A stretch of 6,373 bases of DNA from Phycisphaeraceae bacterium (lineage in GTDB: Bacteria; Planctomycetota; Phycisphaerae; Phycisphaerales; Phycisphaeraceae): positions 1 to 6,373 of the forward strand of contig JADZCW010000259.1 of assembly GCA_020851395.1 (NCBI GenBank). The letters run 5' to 3'. The notes under the pieces are model-generated. The model was not told the origin of the DNA. It saw only the letters and a program-made list of their open reading frames with translations, and ran no database searches. This document shows, piece by piece, positions 1 to 6,373 of this stretch. How positions within the stretch are numbered: the first letter of the stretch is position 1; every line of letters starts with the position of its first letter. The translations under genes were made by a program, and so were the position numbers.

Positions 1-2437
1 TGCCGGCCCCGACGGCGTAGGCCAGACCCCGACCCTCGCCGCGCAGGGCGTTTTCCAGCCGGCCCGAGGGGAAGTCGCTGACGATGCGGCTGAGAACCTG
101 GAGCGGGGCGTAGTCCGGGCTGGTGCGGGTGATGCCCGGGCCGAAGCCGATCTGCACGGCCGCGAGGGGTTTAGGCGTGGGGAACTGCGCCGCGGCGGCG
201 GTGGGAGCCTGCGGCTGGGCGGGATTGAACGGCACGGCCGGTTTGGCGGGCATCTCCCGGAAGTATTGCTCCGCAAGGTCGTGAGCCTTCTGAGGGTCGA
301 CGTCGCCGACGATCGCGAGCACGGCCTGCGACGCGCCCAGGTGCGAGGTGTGGAACTTGGCCAGATCCTCCGGGGTCAGGGCGGCGACGGCGTCGCGCCG
401 GCCGACGGTCGGCTGCGACCAGACGTGGCTGCCGTAGTAGGCCTGACGGAAGCGGTTGCGCAGCTCGGTGGACCACTGGTCGTTCTGGCGGTCGATGGCC
501 GCGAGCAGGCGCTGCTGGACCATCTTCCACTGGTCGACGGGGAAAGAGGGGTGCAGGGCGACATCGGCCGCGAGCTCGAGCATTTTGGGAAAGTCGTCGG
601 AGAGGCAGACGGCCTGGACGTAGAAGCTGTTGTACCCCCCCGCCGTCTCGAGCGAGGCGCCCAGGTCGTCCACGGCGGTGGAGATGGCGTCGGCGGTGCG
701 GGTGGTGGTGCCGCGGGTGAGCATCTCGGCCACGGCGTTGGCCAGACCCTCGCGGCCGGGGGTGTCGGCCAGGGAGCCGCCGAGGTGGTAGAGCTGGATC
801 GAGACGCCCGGGACGAGCGTGTTGCGGCTGACCAGGACGCGCAGACCATTTGAGAGGGTGAAGCGCTCGACGGGGTCGTAGGCCGGGGCGGAGCGGTCGG
901 CCGACGCCAAGCGCAGTGATTCATCAAGCCGGGCCAGGAGCTGCTGGTTGTCGAGCTTGACGGGCTCGGTGGAGAAGTCGGCGGCGCCGGGCGGATCGGC
1001 GGGGCGGGAGAGCTCGGAAATGGCGTCATCTTTCGAGGCCGGCAGGAGCGTGACGGTGATCAGACGTTGGTTGTCGAGGAACCGCTTAGCGGCCTGCTGG
1101 ACCTCCTGGGCGGTGACCTTCTCGATCGCGTCGGCGTAGTGGCGGAGGTAGTCCGGGTCGCCCGTGGCGATGATGTCCGAGCCCAGGCGTGCAGCCAGGC
1201 CCTGGGCGGATTGGGCGCTCAGGAGGACGGCTGTGAGCGTCTGGCGACGGGCGCGGGCGAGCTCGGACTCGGTGATCCCCTCGTCAGCGATGCGCTGGAC
1301 CTGGGCGAGGATCAGGCCCTTGGCCTTCTCGATGGCCGCGTCGAGGGATACACCTTCCGGGGGTGTGTTGATCTCCGCGTCGATGCCGAAGAAGCCCTTG
1401 CCCCAGTGGGCGCTGTAGTTGTAGGCCTCGATGGTGTTGACGGCCCGGGCCTCGTCGCGGACGGTGCGAACGAGCACGGACGACTCGCCCTCGCCCAGGA
1501 CGTTGGCCAGCAGGTCCAGGGCGAAATCGCCGTCCTCTCCCAGTTTCGTGCCGGGCCAGGCGAGGCGCAGGCGCGGGGCGCGGACGTCAGCCCGGGCGGT
1601 GACATCGGTCGGGTGATCGAGCAACGGTTCGACCGGGAACTTGAGCGAGGGCAGCTCGCCGGCCGGCGTATTCGACCAGCGATCGGCGATCTGGGTGGAG
1701 ATCACGTCTTTGTCCACGTCGCCGACGACCACGAAGACCATGTTGTTCGGGACGTACATCCGCTTGTAGAAGGCGTAGATCTCGTCGCGGCTGATCCGGA
1801 GGAACTCGTTGAGGTAGCCGATCGTCGGGTGGCGGGCGGGGTGGGCGAGATAGCGGGCCTGCTGGGTGGCCTTCCAGAAGATCCGGGCGGGCTCGCCCTT
1901 GCCCATGTCGAACTCGTTCTGGATGACCTGGCGCTCACGCTCATATTCAGCCTGAGTGATGAGGTTGTGCTGCATCCAGTCCGAGAGCAGGTCGACGGCG
2001 GTGGCGGCGTAGGGTCGAGTTGTGTTGATGTAGTAGCGGACGGTGTCGAGGCTCGTCGCGGCGTTGGTGCGGGCGCCGATCCTGCCCAGGAGCTGGCGGG
2101 TCTGTTCCTCGGAGCGCGTGGAGGTCGTGCCGCCGGCCAGGAGGTGCTCGAGGAAGTGCGACAGGCCCGCGCCGACGTGCTCCTGCTCATAGATCGAGCC
2201 GGTCTTGACCAAGACCTGGGCCGAGACGATCGGCGAGCTGTGCAGCTCCTGCACGATGACGATCATGCGGTTGGGCAGCTCGACGATGAGGCGGTCGGCC
2301 CGCTGCTGGAGCACTCGGGGGCAGGCGGGCTGGGTCGTGGGAGCGGTGGTGGATTCGGCGGCACAGGCGTGGGGTGTGGTCATAAGAAGTACCATCAGGG
2401 TCAGGAAGACAACGGTGCGGCTGGTTCGCTGGGACAT
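1..2437 (-). CDS. Secreted tandem-domain M16 (pitrilysin-type) zinc metallopeptidase, C-terminus off the left edge
   Basis: A secreted zinc peptidase of family M16, expected to degrade peptides or unfolded proteins in the periplasm. I translated 812 residues from ATG 2435-2437 with no stop before the edge. Residues 1-27 look like a Sec signal peptide: basic start, hydrophobic stretch, then a likely cut after ACA (about residue 26), which supports this start although no clear Shine-Dalgarno is seen. The first M16 unit (about 50-470) carries the inverted zinc motif HFLEH at 94-98 (2144-2158) and glutamate E175 exactly 76 residues after H98, the classic HxxEH-x76-E spacing, so this half should be active. 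The second unit (about 520 onward) has N567, A570 and E571 at the motif positions and cannot bind zinc, as is usual for tandem M16 proteins. R799 and Y807, in the family R...GLAY stretch, match the conserved Arg/Tyr pair. Roughly 100 residues are probably missing. It may be co-transcribed with the CHASE2/cyclase gene upstream. Physiological substrate unknown. Confidence 0.95.
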   Translation of the reverse strand, partial: MSQRTSRTVVFLTLMVLLMTTPHACAAESTTAPTTQPACPRVLQQRADRLIVELPNRMIVIVQELHSSPIVSAQVLVKTGSIYEQEHVGAGLSHFLEHLLAGGTTSTRSEEQTRQLLGRIGARTNAATSLDTVRYYINTTRPYAATAVDLLSDWMQHNLITQAEYERERQVIQNEFDMGKGEPARIFWKATQQARYLAHPARHPTIGYLNEFLRISRDEIYAFYKRMYVPNNMVFVVVGDVDKDVISTQIADRWSNTPAGELPSLKFPVEPLLDHPTDVTARADVRAPRLRLAWPGTKLGEDGDFALDLLANVLGEGESSVLVRTVRDEARAVNTIEAYNYSAHWGKGFFGIDAEINTPPEGVSLDAAIEKAKGLILAQVQRIADEGITESELARARRQTLTAVLLSAQSAQGLAARLGSDIIATGDPDYLRHYADAIEKVTAQEVQQAAKRFLDNQRLITVTLLPASKDDAISELSRPADPPGAADFSTEPVKLDNQQLLARLDESLRLASADRSAPAYDPVERFTLSNGLRVLVSRNTLVPGVSIQLYHLGGSLADTPGREGLANAVAEMLTRGTTTRTADAISTAVDDLGASLETAGGYNSFYVQAVCLSDDFPKMLELAADVALHPSFPVDQWKMVQQRLLAAIDRQNDQWSTELRNRFRQAYYGSHVWSQPTVGRRDAVAALTPEDLAKFHTSHLGASQAVLAIVGDVDPQKAHDLAEQYFREMPAKPAVPFNPAQPQAPTAAAAQFPTPKPLAAVQIGFGPGITRTSPDYAPLQVLSRIVSDFPSGRLENALRGEGRGLAYAVGAG

Positions 2438-2479
2438 GTCTAAGGGCCCGCAGGTGTGACGGTGTTCAAGGACGTGGTG

Positions 2480-2510
2480 ATTCTACAGGGCGCGCGGGCC
2501 GCGGGTTCGA
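2480..2510 (-). promoter_or_regulatory. Candidate promoter of the M16 peptidase gene
   Basis: On the minus strand, TAGAAT (2480-2485) matches the bacterial -10 consensus at five of six positions and lies about 42 bases before the ATG. A poor -35 match, TCGAAC (2505-2510), sits 19 bases upstream of it, a long spacer. A T-rich run (2519-2528), conspicuous in such GC-rich DNA, lies just beyond and could act like an UP element. The region also carries the perfect palindrome CGACGCGTCG (2507-2516). The weak -35 keeps confidence low; the gene could instead be read through from the cyclase gene. Confidence 0.3.
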
Positions 2511-2554
2511 CGCGTCGCAAAGAAAAAAGGGCGGGATCAGACGAGCGGTAGGTC

Positions 2555-5317
2555 CTACGCGGGCTTGGCGGCGGAGTCGATCATCTTGGTGTAGAGCTTC
2601 CAGAAGCCGTCCTGTCCGCAGGCTGCCTCATACTGGCCCAGCGCGGTGCGGGCCTCGGCCCAGCGGCTGGCCTGGCAGGCCTGGACGATCTGACGCGAGA
2701 GGTCGGCCGCCTGCTGCTGCCACCGCGTGGCCTGGCTGAGGGTGGCCAGGGGCTCGTAGGCCATGAGCTGACTGGCGCGGCCGGGCAGACGCAGCAGGCC
2801 CACGGGCCGGTACAGCACGCCCGAGCTGGTCTGGGCGAAGGTCGACTCGCTGACGAGGCAGGTGGTGCCCACGTGGGTGTTGGCGGACTGGAGCTGGCCC
2901 GCGAGGCGTACCGGATCACCGAGGATGGTCAGGTCAGCCACGTCGGAGGTGCCGGCGTCGCCGAGGGTCACGGGGCCGCTGCTGACGCCCGCCAGGAGCG
3001 AGACGGCGGGCAGGCCCTTGCCACTGAAGCGCTTGGCCAGGTTGCGGATTGACGCCTGCATCTGGAGGAAGGCGGTGACGGCGTCGGCGGCGTGGCGGGA
3101 GTCGTCGCCGGCGGCGCCGAAGAGGCAGAGCATGCCGTCGGGAGTGAATCGGCCCAGGTGCCCGCGGCAGGCGGCGACGATGGGCAGCATGGCCCCGCGG
3201 AACTCGCGCAGCAGGCCGATGGCCTCGGGCCCCTGCTTCTCAGCCAGGCTCGCAACGCCGACCAGGCCGACGTAGAGGGCTGTCCGCGGCTTGGGCGCGG
3301 ACTCCGGCGCGGTGCCCAGCACGGCCAGGAGCGCCTGCGGCGTCCAGCTGGGGGCATCGTCGTCGGCCGCGTGACCGGCCTTGCTCGATGACTCACGCAC
3401 CCGGCCGGCCGAGCGAAGGCCCACCGGGGCTGAGGCGTAGGCGTCGCTCGGTCGAAGGCTGACGGTCAACCCCAGGACGGCCACACCCAACAGACACACC
3501 AGCGGGGCCGACGGCTGAACAAACCAGCCCAGCCGACCCTGGAGGTAGACAAACGCCACGCTCAACCAGGCCAGCATCAGAACGAGGATCAGGAGCGTCG
3601 CAAGCCATCGCGGCCGCAGGACCGAGACGACTGCGCCGAGCGCCCCGGCCAGCAAGGTCGCGAGCCAGATCAACCAGGGCGGCGCGGCCCAGAGATACTC
3701 TCCGTCGAGCAGCGACCGCGCCACGGCGATGTCCAGGCTGATCGCGCCGGCATCGCCCCGATCCCGGCCCGAACCGTCGGTGACAAAGACGAGTTTCCCC
3801 CCGAGCTGCTGCCTGAGCCACTCGAGCTGCTGGGTGTGCTGGTCGTGCAGACGGGTGAGCTCCTGCGCCGCGACTTCGAGACGGATGCTTAGGTCGATGA
3901 CCCGTTGCACGGCCGGCCTGGGCGCCTCGTCCGCGACCGGCGCCGGCTGCTCGGCCAGCCAATCGCGGGCGGCCGAGAGCCAGGGGGCCAGCCCGGGCGC
4001 CGCGTCGAGCGGATCGGCTGCGGCGATCGGCTCAAGATCGGGCGCTCGGGCCCAGCGGGGCAGAGCCTGACGCAGCTCCTCGGCCGCCTGAGCGGCCAGG
4101 CGCACCACCTCCGCGGCGTTGTCCTGATCGTGCAGAAGCTGGACGATCTCGCCGAGCGCGACGGCCTGCGGGACAGGCCGGACGACATCCGCCGACCAGC
4201 CCCTCAGCAGGCAGGCCCCCGCACGCTGGTCCCTGCCAGGCCAGGCCAGGGACGTCAGGGGCACGACGCGGTCGGGCTCGCCGCGACGCGGCACGAGCAT
4301 CACCGAGGCGCGTTCGTCGATCGTCAGGTCCGTCAGCGGGACGTTCCACGCGGCGCAGACCGCCGCCAGCCCGAGCTGCGGCAGCCACCGGTCGCCGCGG
4401 CGAACCCACAGCGGGATGCCGGGCACGGCCGAGTCGTCCTCGGGCATGATCGCCGCGGCAGTGACGCCCACGCCCCAGACCTTCGGCCCGCCGTCGGCGG
4501 CGTCCGCCGGGTTCGTCGGCGGCCAGGGCGAGGCAACCGGCTGATCAAACCTCAGCAGTCCGGGGGGGTTGTCGATCCTCGACAGGCCCCACGCGTCGAT
4601 CGCGCCCTGAGCCAGGACGGTCCGCCTCTGGCGGTTGAGCTCGAGCATCAGCGGGCTGTCCGGCCCGAGAAGGCTGGCCCTCGGGAGCAACTCGGCGGCG
4701 ATCTCCATCCAGGGACGATCGTCCTGCCCGAGCTTCTGAGCGATCGCCCGGCGCATGGCCTTGGCGCGGGCGTCATCGAGCCCCAGGCTGACCGCCTGCG
4801 GGACATCCCGCCCCTCGATACCCCGCCCGAGAAGCCGCTCGATCAGGCGCGGGGCCGGCAGCTCAAGGTCCGCTGACAGCTCCTCGACCATCGCCGCATC
4901 CAGGGCCGACCCCGGCAGGGCGAGTGTGCCGTCGACCGCCAGCACCCATCGGCCGAAGTTGCCCACGCCGGCCGGCGGCGAGGGCGTGGCGGCGTCGGCA
5001 AGCATGGCCTGTGGGGGAACGTTCCAGACCACCGCCAGGGAACCGGCTGACTGGATCTGATGGATCAGACGCGTCCAGACCTGATCCGGCCAGGGCCACG
5101 GGCCGTAAGGGCTCGAGGCCCCGCTCACAGCGCGGACCATGACCACGGGTGCCGTGGACGCGTCCTGGTCAATCGGAGGCGTCAGTGAACTGACCAGGCA
5201 GCTCACGGCCCGATCCAGCCCGGCCAGAAGACCGCGACTCCCCGCCCAGGCCAGCCCGACCGCCAGCACCAGGCTCAGGCCGATCAGCCACCCGAATCGT
5301 TTGGAACGCCACACCAT
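2555..5317 (-). CDS. CHASE2-domain membrane sensor with a degenerate class III adenylate/guanylate cyclase domain
   Basis: A 920-residue membrane sensor. Order: membrane segment about 8-27; extracytoplasmic CHASE2 domain about 55-540, with the family's WPWP motif at 74-77, an IPLWV strand near 301 and a GKLVFV strand near 507; a long helical insertion about 373-507 inside that domain; membrane segments about 546-567, 571-592 and 602-621; cyclase homology domain 677-857; and a helical, TPR-like tail 864-920. In active class III cyclases the catalytic domain makes cAMP or cGMP. Here the first metal-binding Asp is Gly684, the base-selecting Lys is Arg723, the transition-state Asn is Arg804 and the transition-state Arg is Gln808; Asp727 and Asp795 remain. 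Catalysis is therefore doubtful. The frame is open back to 5500, but I prefer ATG 5315-5317: the membrane segment follows at once, and the extra 61 codons are less G/C-biased at third positions and overlap the dyad and the tRNA promoter. No Shine-Dalgarno is evident. Confidence 0.88.
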   Translation of the reverse strand: MVWRSKRFGWLIGLSLVLAVGLAWAGSRGLLAGLDRAVSCLVSSLTPPIDQDASTAPVVMVRAVSGASSPYGPWPWPDQVWTRLIHQIQSAGSLAVVWNVPPQAMLADAATPSPPAGVGNFGRWVLAVDGTLALPGSALDAAMVEELSADLELPAPRLIERLLGRGIEGRDVPQAVSLGLDDARAKAMRRAIAQKLGQDDRPWMEIAAELLPRASLLGPDSPLMLELNRQRRTVLAQGAIDAWGLSRIDNPPGLLRFDQPVASPWPPTNPADAADGGPKVWGVGVTAAAIMPEDDSAVPGIPLWVRRGDRWLPQLGLAAVCAAWNVPLTDLTIDERASVMLVPRRGEPDRVVPLTSLAWPGRDQRAGACLLRGWSADVVRPVPQAVALGEIVQLLHDQDNAAEVVRLAAQAAEELRQALPRWARAPDLEPIAAADPLDAAPGLAPWLSAARDWLAEQPAPVADEAPRPAVQRVIDLSIRLEVAAQELTRLHDQHTQQLEWLRQQLGGKLVFVTDGSGRDRGDAGAISLDIAVARSLLDGEYLWAAPPWLIWLATLLAGALGAVVSVLRPRWLATLLILVLMLAWLSVAFVYLQGRLGWFVQPSAPLVCLLGVAVLGLTVSLRPSDAYASAPVGLRSAGRVRESSSKAGHAADDDAPSWTPQALLAVLGTAPESAPKPRTALYVGLVGVASLAEKQGPEAIGLLREFRGAMLPIVAACRGHLGRFTPDGMLCLFGAAGDDSRHAADAVTAFLQMQASIRNLAKRFSGKGLPAVSLLAGVSSGPVTLGDAGTSDVADLTILGDPVRLAGQLQSANTHVGTTCLVSESTFAQTSSGVLYRPVGLLRLPGRASQLMAYEPLATLSQATRWQQQAADLSRQIVQACQASRWAEARTALGQYEAACGQDGFWKLYTKMIDSAAKPA

Positions 5318-5353
5318 GACGTCATTCTGCCCACAAACGCCCGTCACGGCCAA
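5316..5353 (-). promoter_or_regulatory. Possible promoter overlapping the cyclase start, with a palindrome at the ATG
   Basis: On the minus strand TTGGCC (5348-5353) and CAGAAT (5324-5329) resemble -35 and -10 boxes 18 bases apart. They would start transcription at or beside the ATG at 5317, giving a leaderless mRNA, which would suit the missing Shine-Dalgarno. The 10-bp perfect palindrome ATGACGTCAT (5316-5325) overlaps the end of the -10 box and the start codon. Both boxes match consensus only partly, so this is a weak candidate. Confidence 0.22.
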
Positions 5354-5407
5354 TCGGATGGGGCCACGCGGCCGGGTTCGTTGACCATCGGGCATGGGCT
5401 GGCTAAT

Positions 5408-5443
5408 CTGATCGACCCCTCCCGGTCGATCAGGAAGGGGTCG
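5408..5443. repeat. Perfect 10-bp inverted repeat with a competing 8-bp stem
   Basis: CTGATCGACC (5408-5417) and GGTCGATCAG (5424-5433) are exact reverse complements separated by six bases. The first arm and spacer can pair instead with a downstream segment: CGACCCCT (5413-5420) is the exact reverse complement of AGGGGTCG (5436-5443), so the two helices exclude each other. It lies in the divergent region between the cyclase gene and the tRNA promoter. It could be a dimeric regulator's operator or, on the minus strand, a leader RNA structure whose loop is the purine run GGGAGG. No T-run follows on either strand, so a simple intrinsic terminator is unlikely. Confidence 0.6.
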
Positions 5444-5457
5444 GCCGGTGGTTTTCA

Positions 5458-5486
5458 TCGACCGCCACGAGACGGCCCGATAAGAT
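5458..5486 (+). promoter_or_regulatory. Promoter of tRNA-Thr(CGU), probably also serving marC
   Basis: TCGACC (5458-5463) and TAAGAT (5481-5486) each match the -35 and -10 consensus at four of six positions and stand exactly 17 bases apart. Transcription would begin near 5493, about eight bases before the mature tRNA. The nine bases CGATAAGAT recur upstream of the second threonine tRNA, which supports a functional -10 region. Confidence 0.55.
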
Positions 5487-5500
5487 CCGCCGTCCCGCAC

Positions 5501-5572
5501 GCCACCTTAGCTCAGCGGTAGAGCGGTGCTTTCGTAAAGCACAGGTCGTGGGTTCAAGTCCCACAGGTGGCT
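5501..5572 (+). tRNA. tRNA-Thr (anticodon CGU)
   Basis: Decodes the threonine codon ACG. The full cloverleaf can be folded by eye. The acceptor stem GCCACCT (5501-5507) pairs 7/7 with AGGTGGC (5565-5571). The D stem is GCTC/GAGC (5510-5513, 5521-5524). The anticodon stem is GTGCT/AGCAC around loop TTCGTAA (5531-5537) with anticodon CGT at 5533-5535. The variable loop has five bases, and the T stem GTGGG/CCCAC encloses TTCAAGT. The discriminator base is T5572, acceptable for bacterial threonine tRNAs, and no CCA end is encoded, so it must be added after transcription. marC follows 57 bases downstream on the same strand with no terminator visible between them. Confidence 0.97.
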
Positions 5573-5629
5573 TTGGCCGTTCATCTCCCCGCCGCTTCGT
5601 TTGAGCCTCGTCCCTCGCAGGCGACCGCC

Positions 5630-6250
5630 ATGGACTGGTCCTTCGCCGTGACTGCCCTGATGAGCCTGCTGGCCATCCTCAACCCGCTCGGGGCGCTGCC
5701 GATCTACTTGGCCGTGGCCCCGGAGGGGTCGACCAAGATCGTCCGGCAGACGAGCCTGGCGGTGCTGGTCACGCTGCTGGTTTTTGCCCTGCTCGGCCAC
5801 GGCATCCTGCTGTTCTTCGGGATCACGCTGCCGGCCTTCCGCGTGGCGGGCGGGATCCTGCTGCTGCTCATGGGCATCTCGATGCTGCACGGCGATATCA
5901 GCCGGGTCAAGCACACGCCCGAGGAGGCCCGCGAGCTGCCGGACCGGGCCTCGACGTCGATCGTGCCCCTGGCCATCCCCATCCTCGTCGGCCCGGGGTC
6001 GATCACGACGGTGATCCTGCTGGCCCAAGACGCCACGACATGGTTCCGGCGGATCAGCGTGCTGGTGGCGATCCTCCTCTCGACGGTGCTGATCTACGCG
6101 CTGCTCCGCGGCGCCGCCCGCCTGCACAAGCTCCTCGGCCGGACGGGGATCAACATCTTCAGCCGGGTCATGGGGCTGATCCTCGCGTCGGTGGCGGTGC
6201 AGTTCATGGCTGACGGCGTGCTCGAGCTGTTGCCGGGTCTGAAGGGCTAG
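5630..6250 (+). CDS. MarC-family integral inner-membrane protein
   Basis: A 206-residue polytopic protein of the MarC family (also annotated UPF0056/YhgN-like), whose molecular function is not established. MarC was once linked to multiple antibiotic resistance in E. coli, a link later withdrawn. Six hydrophobic segments are visible at about 4-29, 42-64, 69-87, 111-132, 139-161 and 174-196. Family signatures are NPLG at 18-21, the AIPILVGPG stretch ending at 123, and a C-terminal block around SRVMGLILASVAVQF (178-192). Length is normal for the family and the gene looks intact. The frame is open from an ATG at 5567, but that lies inside the tRNA; ATG 5630 gives the usual N-terminus and has a short AGG eight bases before it. 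It lies just behind tRNA-Thr(CGU), lacks a visible promoter of its own, and ends 85 bases before a second threonine tRNA. Confidence 0.93.
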   Translation: MDWSFAVTALMSLLAILNPLGALPIYLAVAPEGSTKIVRQTSLAVLVTLLVFALLGHGILLFFGITLPAFRVAGGILLLLMGISMLHGDISRVKHTPEEARELPDRASTSIVPLAIPILVGPGSITTVILLAQDATTWFRRISVLVAILLSTVLIYALLRGAARLHKLLGRTGINIFSRVMGLILASVAVQFMADGVLELLPGLKG

Positions 6251-6256
6251 GCGGGG

Positions 6257-6275
6257 CCTGGAGCCACGGCCCAGG
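6257..6275 (+). terminator. Hairpin after marC, possible terminator without a T-run
   Basis: CCTGG (6257-6261) pairs with CCAGG (6271-6275); after one bulged A, GC pairs with GC around the loop CACG, giving seven G/C-rich base pairs six bases after the marC stop. No run of T follows, so it is not a canonical intrinsic terminator. It could pause transcription or protect the mRNA end, or be chance in GC-rich DNA. Confidence 0.3.
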
Positions 6276-6283
6276 AAATGCAG

Positions 6284-6312
6284 TTGGGGGCGTCATACCC
6301 GGTCGATAAGAT
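6284..6312 (+). promoter_or_regulatory. Promoter of tRNA-Thr(UGU)
   Basis: TTGGGG (6284-6289) and TAAGAT (6307-6312) stand 17 bases apart. The -10 matches consensus at four of six positions and is embedded in CGATAAGAT, identical to the sequence before the first threonine tRNA; the -35 matches only in its TTG. Transcription would start near 6319, about 17 bases before the mature tRNA. Confidence 0.45.
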
Positions 6313-6335
6313 GACAGGCGAGATCGCGACGGTTT

Positions 6336-6373
6336 GCCACCTTAGCTCAGTTGGTAGAGCAGCGGTTTTGTAA
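6336..6373 (+). tRNA. tRNA-Thr (anticodon UGU), 3' half beyond the window
   Basis: The 5' half of a threonine tRNA reading ACA. The acceptor strand GCCACCT (6336-6342) is identical to that of the tRNA at 5501. The D arm is GCTC/GAGC around AGTTGGTA (6349-6356). The anticodon 5' strand GCGGT (6362-6366) leads into loop TTTGTAA (6367-6373) with anticodon TGT at 6369-6371. The sequence stops at the end of the anticodon loop, so the 3' strands cannot be checked. It is a sister isoacceptor of the upstream tRNA, with a D loop one base longer. Confidence 0.92.

Noticed and set aside
725..739. A second zinc site in the C-terminal half of the peptidase
   Set aside because: The aligned residues are Asn567, Ala570 and Glu571 in place of His, Glu and His; an inactive second half is normal in tandem M16 enzymes.
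1067..2443. 458-codon open frame on the plus strand opposite the peptidase
   Set aside because: The minus-strand frame gives a signal peptide, the HxxEH-x76-E motif and family-like sequence throughout; the plus frame is Gly/Ala/Val/Asp-rich antisense translation with no recognisable domain.
2519..2560. Possible terminator after the cyclase gene: hairpin at 2545-2560 and T-run on the minus strand at 2519-2528
   Set aside because: The hairpin is only about six base pairs with a bulge and a 3-base loop, overlaps the stop codon, and is 16 bases from the T-run; this is not intrinsic terminator geometry.
3905..4876. 323-codon plus-strand open frame opposite the cyclase gene
   Set aside because: Arg/Pro/Gly-rich composition typical of antisense reading in GC-rich DNA, lying wholly inside a well-supported gene.
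5507..6127. 206-codon minus-strand open frame over marC and the tRNA
   Set aside because: It runs antisense through a tRNA and a clear six-helix MarC gene; its translation is low-complexity Gln/Arg/Asp.
5421..6307. Repeated 10-mer CCCGGTCGAT at 5421-5430 and 6298-6307 as a possible attachment-site or direct repeat
   Set aside because: It is short and GC-rich, does not sit at equivalent positions relative to the two tRNAs, and no integrase or other mobile gene accompanies it.

Overview
This is a GC-rich bacterial chromosome segment. Base composition, strongly G/C-biased third codon positions, weak or absent Shine-Dalgarno sites and tRNAs without an encoded CCA end fit a high-GC Gram-negative lineage. 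The mix of a CHASE2-type cyclase and a secreted tandem M16 peptidase suggests a planctomycete (Phycisphaerae-like), but that is inference from style; no taxonomic marker is present. Nothing here marks the window as a mobile or accessory island: there is no transposase, integrase, CRISPR array or phage gene.

Layout. Positions 1-2437 (minus strand) hold most of a secreted tandem-domain M16 zinc metallopeptidase whose C-terminus runs off the left edge. After a 117-base gap, positions 2555-5317 (minus) encode a membrane-anchored sensor protein: one N-terminal membrane segment, an extracytoplasmic CHASE2 domain carrying a long helical insertion, three more membrane segments, a class III nucleotide-cyclase domain and a C-terminal helical tail. 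The peptidase lies downstream of the sensor on the same strand and could be co-transcribed with it, although a candidate promoter sits in the gap. A divergent intergenic region (5318-5500) contains a perfect 10-bp inverted repeat and the promoter of a rightward unit: tRNA-Thr(CGU) at 5501-5572, then a six-helix MarC-family membrane protein at 5630-6250. A second threonine tRNA, anticodon UGU, begins at 6336 behind its own promoter and is cut by the right edge.

Function. The two tRNAs read ACG and ACA threonine codons and flank marC, which has no visible promoter of its own and may be expressed from the upstream tRNA promoter. The most notable protein is the CHASE2/cyclase: its cyclase domain has lost several catalytic-site residues (first metal Asp to Gly, transition-state Asn to Arg, transition-state Arg to Gln). 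It may therefore be a pseudo-cyclase that senses and relays a signal without making cyclic nucleotide. No complete new system can be claimed; the degenerate cyclase, the dyad and alternative-stem element in the divergent region, and the tRNA-marC-tRNA arrangement are the points worth follow-up.
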